Below, in pieces: positions 33,760-43,385 of a stretch of DNA of 64,000 nucleotides. The translations under genes were made by a program, and so were the position numbers. Source of the DNA: Patescibacteria group bacterium (GTDB taxonomy: Bacteria > Patescibacteriota > Patescibacteriia > Patescibacteriales > Patescibacteriaceae); assembly GCA_028704945.1 (NCBI GenBank), contig JAQWEL010000006.1:29114-93113 (forward strand). Direction: 5' to 3'. The notes beneath the pieces are model-generated. The model searched no databases, had not been told where the DNA came from, and saw only the letters and a list, made by a program, of their open reading frames with translations. Position 1 is the first letter of the stretch, and every line of letters begins with the position of its first letter.

Positions 33760-35292
33760 TTAATTTTTTACACAACGGACGCCAAATAAGTAAGCTTTGT
33801 CGCTATTAGCGTCTCTTGTGATAACGACCGAGGTATTAACCGCATATCGGCTCATCGCACCAGTAATCGGGTTAGAACCCTGGGAAGCTGACCACAGCCA
33901 TGAGCGTAGACCACGGCCATCCCAATTACCAGCAACATAGTAGCTATTTCCACGCATAGAAAAACCTAAAGCATCAGTGGGACTACCCCCGGCGGTAGTC
34001 CAATAAGTTGTGCCTGTTTCCTTTAAAACTTTACCGGCATTGGAACAATTACCACCAGTAGCGCAAGTAGAACCAGTGGTTGGTACCGCTTGATCTTCGG
34101 CATAATTAATTAAGGTGGCCCATTCATCATCAGTCGGCACGTGCCAACCGCTTGGGCAAAGACCTTGATGATTAGTTGATATATAGCTTGAGCAATTAGC
34201 AGTATCACAACTAATAGGTAAATTCATAGCTGAAGCCCATGTATATAAATAGCCCAAAGTGGAGGCGGTGCCTGACGTCGGAACACTAGTACAATCTTCA
34301 GCATTACTGGTATTACTAACGCAACGATAGTGAGTATTTTTAGTTAAACCGCTACATTGGGTGGTATTAATTCTTAAATTTCTCTTAAACCAACATTGCC
34401 CATTAATATTGACTGTGTTATAAATCGTTGTCCAGCCATTATAACTAACGCTACAATTATCACCGCAATTAGTAAAGCCGGTGCAAGAACCGACTTGGAC
34501 GGCACTGCACAAAGAAGCATAGGGGGTGGTATTAGCTTCGTTGGAGTTAGCACTTGCTACAGAACCTGAACAAATTTTTGCTTTAACGACATAATAATAC
34601 TTCGTGGCATTAATAGCCGTGGTGTCAGTATAGGTAGTTGCTGATAAATCACTAGCTCCAGACAAAACTGAACCATAACTCCCAGCTGTAGTCGAACGAT
34701 AAACATCATAAACTGCACCAGAAACAGCAGTCCAAGATAAACTAACTTGATTATTTCCCGGAGTAGCGCTCAACGAAGCAGGCGGAATCGGGGCAGGAGG
34801 ATTACTAGCACAAACCTTGCCACAATTGTCAGTCGCACCAATACATCTACCAGCGTTAGCACAATCTGATGCACAATCATTAAAAATTGACCCAGGGGTA
34901 GCCGTATAACCTCCGGCAGCCAGCTCATTGACTGCTTTTTCTAAAGCATAGCCCAAAGTATAGGAAATGCCTCCATTTATTTGAGCATAAGTATAGGTTT
35001 CTCCAGTATTAGGTCCAGCTGGTATCTTACCCATAAAGGTTTTACCGGATTGTGTTCCTACTAAAGCTTGACCAGCTGTTAAGGCTGAAGTAGGCGGATA
35101 GGTATTCTCTTCGTTATAATATAGTTCTAAAGCAGTTTGCATTTGCTTGATATCCGAGATACGCTTCGCGTCTCTCGCTTTAACCTTCGCTGCGCTCAAA
35201 GCCACAATAGCTAAAGTAGCTAAGATACCAATAATGACTATTACTACTAATAGTTCTATTAAAGTAAAACCCTTTTGGTTTTTTAATTTCAT
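33760..35292 (-). CDS. Type IV pilin-like protein with Fn3 and FSMP-type domain
   Basis: A 510-aa protein. The N-terminus is a prepilin signal: K-G-F-T-L-I-E-L-L-V-V-I-V-I-I-G, with cleavage expected after G and a conserved E5. A pilin-like helix and small domain reach about residue 150. A fibronectin type III-like domain (about 170-255, N-Q-V-S-L-S-W) follows, then a Cys-rich 'Fibrobacter succinogenes major paralogous' type domain (about 265-510) with G-W-H-V-P-T-D-D-E-W and W-L-W-S-A-S. Fusion to a pilin head suggests display on a pseudopilus or the cell surface, for adhesion to a host or substrate. Confidence 0.8.
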   Translation of the reverse strand: MKLKNQKGFTLIELLVVIVIIGILATLAIVALSAAKVKARDAKRISDIKQMQTALELYYNEENTYPPTSALTAGQALVGTQSGKTFMGKIPAGPNTGETYTYAQINGGISYTLGYALEKAVNELAAGGYTATPGSIFNDCASDCANAGRCIGATDNCGKVCASNPPAPIPPASLSATPGNNQVSLSWTAVSGAVYDVYRSTTAGSYGSVLSGASDLSATTYTDTTAINATKYYYVVKAKICSGSVASANSNEANTTPYASLCSAVQVGSCTGFTNCGDNCSVSYNGWTTIYNTVNINGQCWFKRNLRINTTQCSGLTKNTHYRCVSNTSNAEDCTSVPTSGTASTLGYLYTWASAMNLPISCDTANCSSYISTNHQGLCPSGWHVPTDDEWATLINYAEDQAVPTTGSTCATGGNCSNAGKVLKETGTTYWTTAGGSPTDALGFSMRGNSYYVAGNWDGRGLRSWLWSASQGSNPITGAMSRYAVNTSVVITRDANSDKAYLFGVRCVKN

Positions 35293-35573
35293 AAATTTTT
35301 CTTACCCACTAATAATATCTTTATTAAATTAGGTGGGTTACAATATTTTTAAAAATAATTTACTTTTTCTTTTTTTATAATATAGCTTTTTGAATACGAA
35401 TTTCTTATTGTCATCTTAAACCCCTTTTTGTCATCTCGAACGCAGAAAGAGATCCTTCTGCTTGTACTAATTACTTTTAAACAGACTTAGCTGGTTTTTA
35501 TCTTTCTTACATTAAGAGCGATTCCTCATTTCTCCGCCCAGGGCGGATTATTCGGAATGACAATATAAGTATA

Positions 35574-35680
35574 GTTTTAGAATATTAGTAATAATAGAGA
35601 GGCATTAGAATTTTCGTGTCCGCATCATTAGATATGACACGAAAATAGTTGCCGACATATTATTACAAACATTCTAAAAC
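35574..35680. repeat. 107-bp imperfect palindrome (R2)
   Basis: GTTTTAGAAT...GTAATAATA...TTTTCGTGTC is mirrored by GACACGAAAA...TATTATTAC...ATTCTAAAAC around a 15-nt centre. The right arm recurs at 21563-21607. Confidence 0.75.
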
Positions 35681-35754
35681 AAAAAAACTTCTTTAATTTA
35701 TTTTTATTATACCTTATTTTACCCATCTTAGACAAATTTTTAAGAAAATATACT

Positions 35755-35784
35755 AAAAAATAAGTAAAATTTGCTAAATCAAAA
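35755..35784 (+). repeat. 30-bp direct repeat, right copy
   Basis: Identical to 33681-33710. On this side it contains the -35 element of the ABC-F promoter. Confidence 0.85.
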
Positions 35785-35798
35785 AAAATTGCTATGAT
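35771..35798 (+). promoter_or_regulatory. Probable promoter of the ABC-F gene
   Basis: TTGCTA (35771-35776), 16-bp spacer, TATGAT (35793-35798). The ATG follows at 35807, so the transcript would be nearly leaderless. Confidence 0.55.
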
Positions 35799-35806
35799 AT
35801 CCCAAT

Positions 35807-37549
35807 ATGCCAGCCTTAATCCAAGTCAATAATTTAGCTAAAGAATACGGCGGAAAAAAAATCTTTTCCGACCTGTCTTTTGCTGTTAATAAAAAACAAA
35901 AAATAGGTGTTATTGGCAAGAATGGCGCTGGCAAATCAACTCTATTCAAGCTGATTTTGGGTTTAGAAAAAGCGGATAATGGCGAAATTCTGATTGATCG
36001 TGACGTCAATATCGGCTACTTAAAGCAAGAAGAAAATTTTTTAAAAAATGAATCGGGACTTGATTATTTACGAAAAAATTCAGCTCAAGAAGAATGGACT
36101 TGTAAAAAACTGGCCTCTAAATTCCAGTTGACTGAAGATAGATTAGCGATTGAAGCTTCAAAATTATCAGGCGGCTGGAAAATGCGTTTAAAATTAGTCG
36201 CCATGCTTTTGTGTGAGCCGACTTTATTTTTATTAGATGAACCAACTAATTATCTTGATTTAAATACTTTGATATTGTTAGAGGAATTTTTAAAAAGCTA
36301 CAATCAAAGCTTTATGATTATTTCTCACGATCGCGAATTTTTAAAAAAAACCTGCACTGAAACATTGGAAATAGCCAGCGACGGCTGTTATTTATATCCT
36401 GGCCCCTTGGAAGAATACTTGGAATTCAAAGAACAAAAAATGTCGAGTATCTTAAAAACGAATGAGGGACTTAAAAAACAGCAAGAGCATTTGCGTGAAT
36501 TTGTCGATCGTTTCAAAGCAAAAGCCAGTAAAGCTAAACAAGCTCAAGCGATGATTAGAAAAATAGACAAATTAGAAGCTAAACGGATTACCATCGAACA
36601 CCAGGCCGGCATTACCAGAATTACTATGCCCAGTATAGTAAAAAGGAAAAGCATGGCTTTAAAGGTTAAAAATATGTCCATCGGTTATAATGAACCGATT
36701 GTCAAAAATATTAATTTTGATTTAACTTTTGGAGAAAAATTGGCCATTTTAGGTTTAAACGGCCAAGGTAAAACAACTCTGTTAAAAACTTTGGCCGACG
36801 TTTTAAAACCGATTAGCGGCTCATACCATTGGTTTTCCGGCGGCCAATTAGCTTATCACTCGCAAGAAGCAGCTGAATTATTAAACATGAGCGAACAAGT
36901 CGGAGATTATCTTAGGCGAATCGCCGCCCCAGATGTTAAAACCGAGCAAGTCTTAAAAATGGCCGGAGATTTTTTGTTTAAAGGCGATGATTTAAAAAAA
37001 CCTATCTTCGTCTTGTCAGGCGGAGAAAAATCACGGCTAATGTTAGCTGGTATGCTTTTAGCTAAGCCAGATATGCTCATCTTGGATGAACCAACCAGCC
37101 ATTTAGACTTTGAAGCAGTCGAAGCGCTTGGAACAGCTTTAAAAAAATTCAATGGGGCGATTATCTTTACCAGTCACGACCGGACATTCACCAATTTAAT
37201 CGCTAGTGAAATTTTAGAAATCACTAATGGCGCAGCCAACTATCGTTATCAATCCTATGATGATTACGTGGCTGAATTGGAAATAAAATTAGCCGCTTCC
37301 ACTAATGAAATAAAACCAAAAAAATCCGATCAAACTGGACGAGAAAATTATTTAGAACAAAAAAATAAACAAAAGGAAATTAGCGCTTTAGAAAAAGAAT
37401 TAAGCAAACTCAATCAACAACACGCTGAGTTGATGTATTATTTCACTGAACACCCGGTCAACTACAACGTAGACAAGGTTTTAGCCTTGGACAAACTTAA
37501 CGCTGCCATAAAAACAGCTGAAGAAAAATGGTTTAATCTGCAATTTTAA
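35807..37549 (+). CDS. ABC-F family ATPase (ribosome-associated)
   Basis: A 580-aa soluble protein with two ABC domains and no membrane segment. Domain 1 has Walker A G-K-N-G-A-G-K-S-T, signature L-S-G-G-W-K-M-R-L and Walker B L-F-L-L-D-E-P-T-N-Y-L-D. Domain 2 has G-L-N-G-Q-G-K-T-T, L-S-G-G-E-K-S-R-L and L-I-L-D-E-P-T-S-H-L-D. The linker at about 200-270 is helical and basic, as in translation factors of this family; the C-terminus is a coiled coil (about 515-575). ABC-F proteins act at the ribosomal E site on stalled or antibiotic-bound ribosomes. It overlaps tail to tail with mrdA by 4 bp. Confidence 0.88.
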   Translation: MPALIQVNNLAKEYGGKKIFSDLSFAVNKKQKIGVIGKNGAGKSTLFKLILGLEKADNGEILIDRDVNIGYLKQEENFLKNESGLDYLRKNSAQEEWTCKKLASKFQLTEDRLAIEASKLSGGWKMRLKLVAMLLCEPTLFLLDEPTNYLDLNTLILLEEFLKSYNQSFMIISHDREFLKKTCTETLEIASDGCYLYPGPLEEYLEFKEQKMSSILKTNEGLKKQQEHLREFVDRFKAKASKAKQAQAMIRKIDKLEAKRITIEHQAGITRITMPSIVKRKSMALKVKNMSIGYNEPIVKNINFDLTFGEKLAILGLNGQGKTTLLKTLADVLKPISGSYHWFSGGQLAYHSQEAAELLNMSEQVGDYLRRIAAPDVKTEQVLKMAGDFLFKGDDLKKPIFVLSGGEKSRLMLAGMLLAKPDMLILDEPTSHLDFEAVEALGTALKKFNGAIIFTSHDRTFTNLIASEILEITNGAANYRYQSYDDYVAELEIKLAASTNEIKPKKSDQTGRENYLEQKNKQKEISALEKELSKLNQQHAELMYYFTEHPVNYNVDKVLALDKLNAAIKTAEEKWFNLQF

Positions 37550-39582
37550 ATAGACTGAGATGAAGAAGCTGTTGAAGACGGGGCGTTTGAATTAATCGGA
37601 TTACTAGAAGTGGCTGGCTTGAGCCTATCGCCAAAATACCAATTCAAAAAATTATAAGCTGCGCCAACAGCGGTAACACTGCCTTCTTCGCCTTCTTCAA
37701 TCAAAATCGTGATAGAAATTTCAGGATTATCATAAGGAGCAAAACCAGTTAGCCAAGCGTGCGGTTTTTTATTACTAGCAAACTGGGCTGTGCCAGTCTT
37801 AGCGGCTGCCGTTACTGGTAAGCTTAAAAAACGTCGGGCGCTGCCTTCTTGCACAGCTTGACGCATACCTTCCCTAACCACATTAATATTTTGCTGGCTG
37901 ATAATATCCTGGCCATAAGCTGGCACGGAAACTTCCTCAATTTTTCTATCATTATCAGTTAAAAAAGCCTTGACCAAATGTGGCTGGTAAAATTTACCGC
38001 CAGCAGCAAAATAAGAAGTGAAACTGGAAACCTGCAAAGGCGTAGTCAAGAGGTCTCCCTGACCGATGGCGATATGATAAGTGTCGCCAATATACCATTT
38101 CTCTTTTTTTGTTTTCAATTTCCACTCTTTAGACGGCACAAAACCATCAGCTTCACCCGGCAAATCAATGCCGGTTTTTTTACCTAAGCCAAATAATCTA
38201 TAATATTCAGTTAATCTCTCAACACCTAAACCGACAAAATTTTCAAAGCCGCCGCCGATATAATACATATAAGTATTGACCGATTCAGCGATTGCTTTAC
38301 GAGCATTAGTTAGCCCATGCCCACCTGCTTTCCAATCAGGGAAAAACCATTGATTAATCCTAATACCGCCATTACTTAATATCTGTTTGTTCTCGTCAAT
38401 CACTCCAGTCTGTAACGCAGCGGCTACTCCGACTGGTTTGATAGTTGAACCAGACGGATATTCACCGGACACCGCTCGATTAAATAAAGGCTGATCAGGC
38501 GCTTCAGCCAAAGCTTGATATTCGTCTTGCTTGATACCGCGAGCAAAAATATTGTTATCAAAAGAAGGGATGCTAACCAAACAAATTATTTCTCCATTAT
38601 TGGGATTGGTTACTATACCGACTGCCCGAGTCTGGCCTGCTTTAGCCATTTCGTCACGCAAATAACCTTCAAGTTTAGCCTGAGCTTCAGCATCAATAGA
38701 TAGAAGCAAATTAGCGCCATCAGTTACCGTAGTCTGGCTAATAATACTTTTTTCCTTACCTAAAGCGTCGACTTCCTGTTGTCTTTTACCTGGAACGCCT
38801 TTTAATTTCTTTTCCCAATATGATTCCAAGCCATCTTTGCCGATGTAATCAATCATAGAGTAATCATCCCCTCCTTGGGCTAACTCCTCGGCGTTAATCT
38901 TGCCAGTATAGCCCAAAATATGCGCCAATGATTGGGCTACTAAATTATATTGCCGGCGATTAGACACATCCAAAAAAACTCCGGGCAATTCAGCCGATTT
39001 AAGATAAATAAGCATAGCCTTGTCATAGTCGATATTGTCAGCGACTGGTAAAGGCTGAAAAGATTCATAAGATTTGGGCTTAATTTTGGCTAAATTGCTT
39101 TTTACTTCATCCGAATTAATGCCATTAAAAATATTAGCCAGCTCATCAATTATTTTATCCCTCTCGGCTTGATCCTTAGGTAAGTCAGCTGGAATAAAAT
39201 ACAAAATAAAATTAGCGGCATTGCGGACTAAAGGAATTTTATTGCGATCATAAATAATGCCACGTTTGCCTTCTATTTTTTTTAAACGCAAGCGGTTATT
39301 ATCAGCCAATTGCCGATATTCATTACCATGAACCGCTTGAAGCCACCAAGCTCGACCAAATAAAATTGACAAAAAAACAATCAAAACCATCTTAACAATT
39401 GACAACTTGGATAAATTAAAATTGCGCCCGAGCCTTTCCTTGGCTTGAGTTAAAAAATTAGATCCTTCCCCTATTTCTAAACGATATTTTTTTTCGTTAG
39501 GCTTATAGAGATTAGTCCTGGAGTGCGGTATGTCGTAGGGATTAAAAGATCTGATACGATTGGTAAAACGCTTGAAACCCAT
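37546..39582 (-). CDS. mrdA: Penicillin-binding protein 2 (transpeptidase)
   Basis: A 678-aa class B penicillin-binding protein. A membrane anchor is at about 63-83. The N-terminal pedestal domain includes G-K-R-G-I-I-Y-D-R-N. The transpeptidase active site has S-T-I-K (in S-G-S-T-I-K-P), S-V-N (in E-S-V-N-T-Y) and K-T-G (in A-A-K-T-G-T-A). The tail is Ser/Asn/Pro-rich. It crosslinks peptidoglycan during elongation with the Mre proteins encoded just upstream (2 bp after mreD). No RodA gene is in the window. Confidence 0.9.
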   Translation of the reverse strand: MGFKRFTNRIRSFNPYDIPHSRTNLYKPNEKKYRLEIGEGSNFLTQAKERLGRNFNLSKLSIVKMVLIVFLSILFGRAWWLQAVHGNEYRQLADNNRLRLKKIEGKRGIIYDRNKIPLVRNAANFILYFIPADLPKDQAERDKIIDELANIFNGINSDEVKSNLAKIKPKSYESFQPLPVADNIDYDKAMLIYLKSAELPGVFLDVSNRRQYNLVAQSLAHILGYTGKINAEELAQGGDDYSMIDYIGKDGLESYWEKKLKGVPGKRQQEVDALGKEKSIISQTTVTDGANLLLSIDAEAQAKLEGYLRDEMAKAGQTRAVGIVTNPNNGEIICLVSIPSFDNNIFARGIKQDEYQALAEAPDQPLFNRAVSGEYPSGSTIKPVGVAAALQTGVIDENKQILSNGGIRINQWFFPDWKAGGHGLTNARKAIAESVNTYMYYIGGGFENFVGLGVERLTEYYRLFGLGKKTGIDLPGEADGFVPSKEWKLKTKKEKWYIGDTYHIAIGQGDLLTTPLQVSSFTSYFAAGGKFYQPHLVKAFLTDNDRKIEEVSVPAYGQDIISQQNINVVREGMRQAVQEGSARRFLSLPVTAAAKTGTAQFASNKKPHAWLTGFAPYDNPEISITILIEEGEEGSVTAVGAAYNFLNWYFGDRLKPATSSNPINSNAPSSTASSSQSI

Positions 39583-39584
39583 AA

Positions 39585-40118
39585 TTAATATTTCTTTATC
39601 TCACGTAAAAAAACTGGTTCTATTCTTTTTGTCAGCCGGTGGAAAAAATTATAAATAAAAATCATTAAAATCAAATTAGCTGCTAATCTTTTAATCTCAG
39701 TTAGCCACAAATCTTTGCCGTAAACTCTAAATATTTCCTGAAAAGAATTATTAGCCAACAAAGACATCGCTAAAATTAAATCATAAAGCAAAGTGCCGAC
39801 AGCTGTTAAGATTAAAAAAGAATAGAGAGATCGATCAGTAATAAAATTTCGCAGCAAAAAATAACACAACCAAAAGACTGAAAACAAGGCAATAAAATTT
39901 ATACCAGATAAATTAAATTGAAAAATATCTAACAGCCAAGCCAAAGAAAAAAACCAAATAAAGGCAAAGCGCGCGCCAAAAATAGATAAAACAGAAATCA
40001 AAACAATAATAATCAAATTAAGATAACCCAAACCAAGCGGTAAATAAGGGATAAGCGACTTTTGGATTGAAAAAATAATCACTATCGCCAAAGCATTTAA
40101 AAATATCTTTAACCACAT
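39585..40118 (-). CDS. mreD: MreD-like rod-shape membrane protein
   Basis: A 177-aa hydrophobic protein from ATG 40118 (M-W-L-K-I-F-L-N); the longer frame overlaps mreC and is not needed. Five or so transmembrane helices span most of the length, with a polar R-F/D-R-S-L loop. Sequence similarity to MreD is weak by eye, but the position between mreC (7 bp) and mrdA (2 bp) is the classical one. Confidence 0.75.
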   Translation of the reverse strand: MWLKIFLNALAIVIIFSIQKSLIPYLPLGLGYLNLIIIVLISVLSIFGARFAFIWFFSLAWLLDIFQFNLSGINFIALFSVFWLCYFLLRNFITDRSLYSFLILTAVGTLLYDLILAMSLLANNSFQEIFRVYGKDLWLTEIKRLAANLILMIFIYNFFHRLTKRIEPVFLREIKKY

Positions 40119-40125
40119 ATTTGGT

Positions 40126-40971
40126 TTATTTGGTTGGTAAAAATTTATCACCAGGCAGCAACACGGAAACAATTTTTATATTATCAAGGTTAGATGACGG
40201 CTCAATCGTGGCTGTTTGCCAAATTTCGCTTGATTCTTTATTAATTTCTGAAATGCGGCCGATTACAAAACCATGAGGGATATTTTCTTCCAAGCCCGAA
40301 GTAATAATAATATCATCTTTATTAACGACTTCTGTCTGAGGGATAAAATCAATCTTAATAGTCAAACCGGCCTCACCTGAAGCGACGCCGATATTTTTCT
40401 GGCCGCTATTCAACGCGACTGATAAGCGGCAATCTCGGCTGGTAACAGCTGAAACTTCAGCTAAATTATCCTTAACTTTAGTAATCTTCCCGACAGCCAA
40501 ACCAGACTCATCCACCACTAATAATCCGTTTTCCAGACCATCTTTAGAGCCTTTATCTATAATCAAATGATTATTTTCCACATCAGAATATTCAACTGAC
40601 TGGCGAGTAACAACTCGTCCGATAATATATTTATATTTTGCTTCATCAAATAGGTTAACATATTTCCTAAGCACTTTATTTTCTTCACGTAGGTATTGTA
40701 AAGAAGCGTTTTCGGTTAACAATTTCTTATTCTCTTCTTGCAGCTTGTTTAATTCAGAATTCAAATCTTTTTTATTGGCAACCGCCTTATAGCCTGATTT
40801 AACTTTATCATTAGTTTGGTACACGCTGCCTAAAACCGGCTTTAAAAAAGATCTGACAGCCGACTCAAGTGGATTAAGCCAGCCGAACCAATGAAAAAAT
40901 AAGAGCATTACTGCTCCTATTGCGGTTACTGCTATCTTGCGATCAGTATTTTTTATTAATTTAAAAGCCAT
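40126..40971 (-). CDS. mreC: Rod shape-determining protein MreC
   Basis: A 281-aa protein: a membrane anchor at about 13-30, a coiled coil at about 55-93 (E-L-N-K-L-Q-E-E-N-K-K-L) and a beta-rich extracytoplasmic domain (about 100-275, with D-K-G-S-K-D-G-L-E-N-G and V-T-S-R-D-C-R-L-S-V). MreC links cytoplasmic MreB to PBP2 and sets the site of wall growth. Starts 6 bp after mreB. Confidence 0.9.
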   Translation of the reverse strand: MAFKLIKNTDRKIAVTAIGAVMLLFFHWFGWLNPLESAVRSFLKPVLGSVYQTNDKVKSGYKAVANKKDLNSELNKLQEENKKLLTENASLQYLREENKVLRKYVNLFDEAKYKYIIGRVVTRQSVEYSDVENNHLIIDKGSKDGLENGLLVVDESGLAVGKITKVKDNLAEVSAVTSRDCRLSVALNSGQKNIGVASGEAGLTIKIDFIPQTEVVNKDDIIITSGLEENIPHGFVIGRISEINKESSEIWQTATIEPSSNLDNIKIVSVLLPGDKFLPTK

Positions 40972-40977
40972 ATTATA

Positions 40978-42021
40978 TTATAATTCACGCGCGCTTTTTA
41001 CAGCCACTTTGACCAACAACTCGGCATCAGCCAACAAAATACCAGTCCCTCGGACTACGCAAGTCAAGGAATCGTCAGCAACGCGCACTGGAATCTTGGT
41101 CGCTTGGCTGATTTCTTTATCAAGGCCTTTAAGCATGGCTCCGCCACCAGTCAAAACAATACCTGACTCATAAATATCAGACACTAAATCAGGCGGAGTA
41201 GTTTCTAAAATAAGCTTAATGCTGTCAATTATCTGATTAATGGTTCGGCTAATAGCTTCGCGAATCTGACCATCGGTAATTTTAATTTCTTTAGGTAAGC
41301 CAGACAACAAATCGCGTCCGCGTACCATCATTTCCATTACCTCTCGATTAGGGACAACCGAGCCGATAGTAATTTTTATTCTTTCAGCCACCTGTTCTCC
41401 AATCAGGACATTAAATTCATCCTTGATATATTGAACGATATCATTATTTAAAGTATTGCCGGCTAATTTTAAATTTTTCCAATTAACACAGCCTGATAAA
41501 GCGATTACGGCGATATCGGTCGTACCACCGCCAATATCGACAATCATCGTGGCTTGAGCTTCTGTAACAGGCAAACGGACACCGATAGCAGCGGCCATCG
41601 GCTCCTCAATTAGATAGACTTGTCTTGCTCCAGCTGATTTAGCCGCATCTTCAACCGCTTTTTTCTCAACTTCAGTAATATCTAAAGGAATACCGATAAC
41701 TACTCTTGGCATCGGCACTAAAGTAAAATTTTCACTATGGACTTTATCAATAAAATATTTAAGCATTTTTTCAGTCACCTCAAAGTCAGACACGATTCCG
41801 TCAACTAAGGGGCGGATAGCTTGAATATACGACGGCGTTTTGCCAATCATTTTTCTGGCTTCATCACCAACCGCCAAGACTTCATCTGAGCGGGTGTCAA
41901 TCGCTACAACACTCGGCTCATTAATAACAATACCTTTATCAAGCGTGCACACCAAAGTATTGGCAGTGCCTAAATCAATGCCTAAATCCTTTGAAAATTT
42001 TCCGAAAAAACGATTAAACAT
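40978..42021 (-). CDS. mreB: Rod shape-determining actin homologue MreB
   Basis: A 347-aa actin-fold ATPase of normal family length. Nucleotide-binding motifs are D-L-G-T-A-N-T-L (phosphate 1), D-I-G-G-G-T-T-D (phosphate 2) and T-G-G-G-A-M-L-K-G (adenosine). An N-terminal amphipathic stretch (M-F-N-R-F-F-G-K-F) would bind the membrane. It organises lateral wall synthesis. Third-from-last in a proS-mreB-mreC-mreD-mrdA unit; only 8 bp separate it from proS. Confidence 0.95.
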   Translation of the reverse strand: MFNRFFGKFSKDLGIDLGTANTLVCTLDKGIVINEPSVVAIDTRSDEVLAVGDEARKMIGKTPSYIQAIRPLVDGIVSDFEVTEKMLKYFIDKVHSENFTLVPMPRVVIGIPLDITEVEKKAVEDAAKSAGARQVYLIEEPMAAAIGVRLPVTEAQATMIVDIGGGTTDIAVIALSGCVNWKNLKLAGNTLNNDIVQYIKDEFNVLIGEQVAERIKITIGSVVPNREVMEMMVRGRDLLSGLPKEIKITDGQIREAISRTINQIIDSIKLILETTPPDLVSDIYESGIVLTGGGAMLKGLDKEISQATKIPVRVADDSLTCVVRGTGILLADAELLVKVAVKSAREL

Positions 42022-42029
42022 ATTAATAT

Positions 42030-43262
42030 TTATCCTCCCAAATAACTAATCAAATCTTTTAATTTAACCAGTTCAGCCTGGTTAGCCGAGCGCAATTTAA
42101 CTTCAACCGCCTTGTCAGCTAAAGTCTTCTCACTTACTACGATGCGATAAGGCAAACCCATCAGATCCGCTTGGGCAAATTTTTCTCCGGCTGACAAATC
42201 TTCACGATCATCATAGAGAACTTCTATCTTAGCCTCAATTAATTCATTATACAAGGCGTCAGCTGCGTCATTCTGTCTTAGAGAAATTAAGTGAACCTGA
42301 AAAGGAGCAATATTGGCTGGCCAGATAATACCCTTATCGTCATGACTGACCTCAACAATAGTACCCATCAATCGGCTTGGTCCCATACCATAACATCCCA
42401 TAATAATATCTTTAGCCTGACCAGCTTCATCTAAATAAGTAAAACCGAATGGTTTAGAAAAACGAGTATTCAGTTTAAAAATATTAGCGACTTCAACCGC
42501 TTTTTCTTCATGCAAATCCTTATTGCCGCAAGCTGGGCAGCCATCAACTTCTCCGATAATTTCGTGATTAACCGCTATTTTACATTTATCGCAAATATAA
42601 ATAGTATCTTCACCAGCCGAGCATAATGTTTGATATTCATGGCTGTATTTACTGAAAGCCCCACCTGAAGCGTAAGTTAAGTAAGTGATGTTTAAAATAC
42701 CAAGTCTTTCAAAAATCTTAAAATAAGTTTCTTGGACTATTTTATAATATTCGTTTAAACTTTCTTCGTCAGGATGAAAACTATAAGCATCTTTCATGGA
42801 AAACTCACGCCCGCGGATTAAGCCGGCCTTGGCTCTAAGTTCATTCCTAAACTTAGTTTGAATTTGATAGACGCAAATCGATAAATCTTTATAAGAAAAA
42901 ATATGCTTCTTAACTGTCGGCGTAACAATTTCTTCATGCGTTGCGCCTAAGGCATACTCTTTACCATCGTTACCTTTTAATTTGAATAAAGCGTCAAAAT
43001 TATCCCAACGATCAGTTGTTTGCCAAAGCTCTTTGGGTGTTAAAGCCGCCATTAACAGTTCTTGACCACCGATTTTATCCATTTCTTCCCTAATTATTCG
43101 GCAAATCTTATTATGCACTCTTAAGCCCAAAGGCAAAAAAGTATAAACTCCGGCCGCCAATTTATCGATAAAGCCTCCCCTAATTAAAACTTGGGCATTA
43201 AAACTCAATTCGTCTTTTGGCGTTTCTTTGACCGTTCTGGTAAAAAGCTTGCTTAAACGCAT
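42030..43262 (-). CDS. proS: Prolyl-tRNA synthetase, short form without editing domain
   Basis: A 410-aa class II synthetase. Motif 2 is F-R-N-E-L-R-A-K-A-G-L-I-R-G-R-E-F, motif 3 region is G-M-G-P-S-R-L-M-G-T. The anticodon-binding domain is at about 315-405. The roughly 180-residue editing insertion found in the longer bacterial form between motifs 2 and 3 is missing; instead there is a short segment with C-D-K-C and C-P-A-C, which may bind zinc. It charges tRNA-Pro. Lacking the insertion, it could not clear Ala-tRNA-Pro by itself. Confidence 0.9.
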   Translation of the reverse strand: MRLSKLFTRTVKETPKDELSFNAQVLIRGGFIDKLAAGVYTFLPLGLRVHNKICRIIREEMDKIGGQELLMAALTPKELWQTTDRWDNFDALFKLKGNDGKEYALGATHEEIVTPTVKKHIFSYKDLSICVYQIQTKFRNELRAKAGLIRGREFSMKDAYSFHPDEESLNEYYKIVQETYFKIFERLGILNITYLTYASGGAFSKYSHEYQTLCSAGEDTIYICDKCKIAVNHEIIGEVDGCPACGNKDLHEEKAVEVANIFKLNTRFSKPFGFTYLDEAGQAKDIIMGCYGMGPSRLMGTIVEVSHDDKGIIWPANIAPFQVHLISLRQNDAADALYNELIEAKIEVLYDDREDLSAGEKFAQADLMGLPYRIVVSEKTLADKAVEVKLRSANQAELVKLKDLISYLGG

Positions 43263-43330
43263 ATTTTTACTATATTTTTCTTATTTTTTATGTCCTCATC
43301 TTAGCCGAAATAGACTAAATTGTCAAAACA

Positions 43331-43359
43331 AAAACCAGCACCTAAGTCGTGCTGGTTTT
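43331..43359 (-). terminator. Terminator after secF
   Basis: AAAACCAGCAC/GTGCTGGTTTT perfect 11-bp stem with a 7-nt loop and T run, 27 bp beyond the secF stop. Confidence 0.85.
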
Positions 43360-43385
43360 TTGAATATTTCTAAGCAAAAATCTTG

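Larger units (their letters stand above)
35293..35806. other. Repeat-rich gap between pilin-like gene and ABC-F gene
   Basis: No gene is seen. It holds a repeat-like segment at 35429-35565 whose ends (TGTCATCTCGAA and TTCGGAATGACA) are near-complementary, the R2 palindrome at 35574-35680, and the right copy of the 30-bp repeat with the ABC-F promoter. The first segment resembles TGTCATTCCGAA-type palindromic repeats known from several phyla. Confidence 0.6.

Noticed and set aside
35429..35565. Small gene in the TGTCAT...ATGACA segment
   Set aside because: Frames are short and interrupted; the segment is better explained as a palindromic intergenic repeat.
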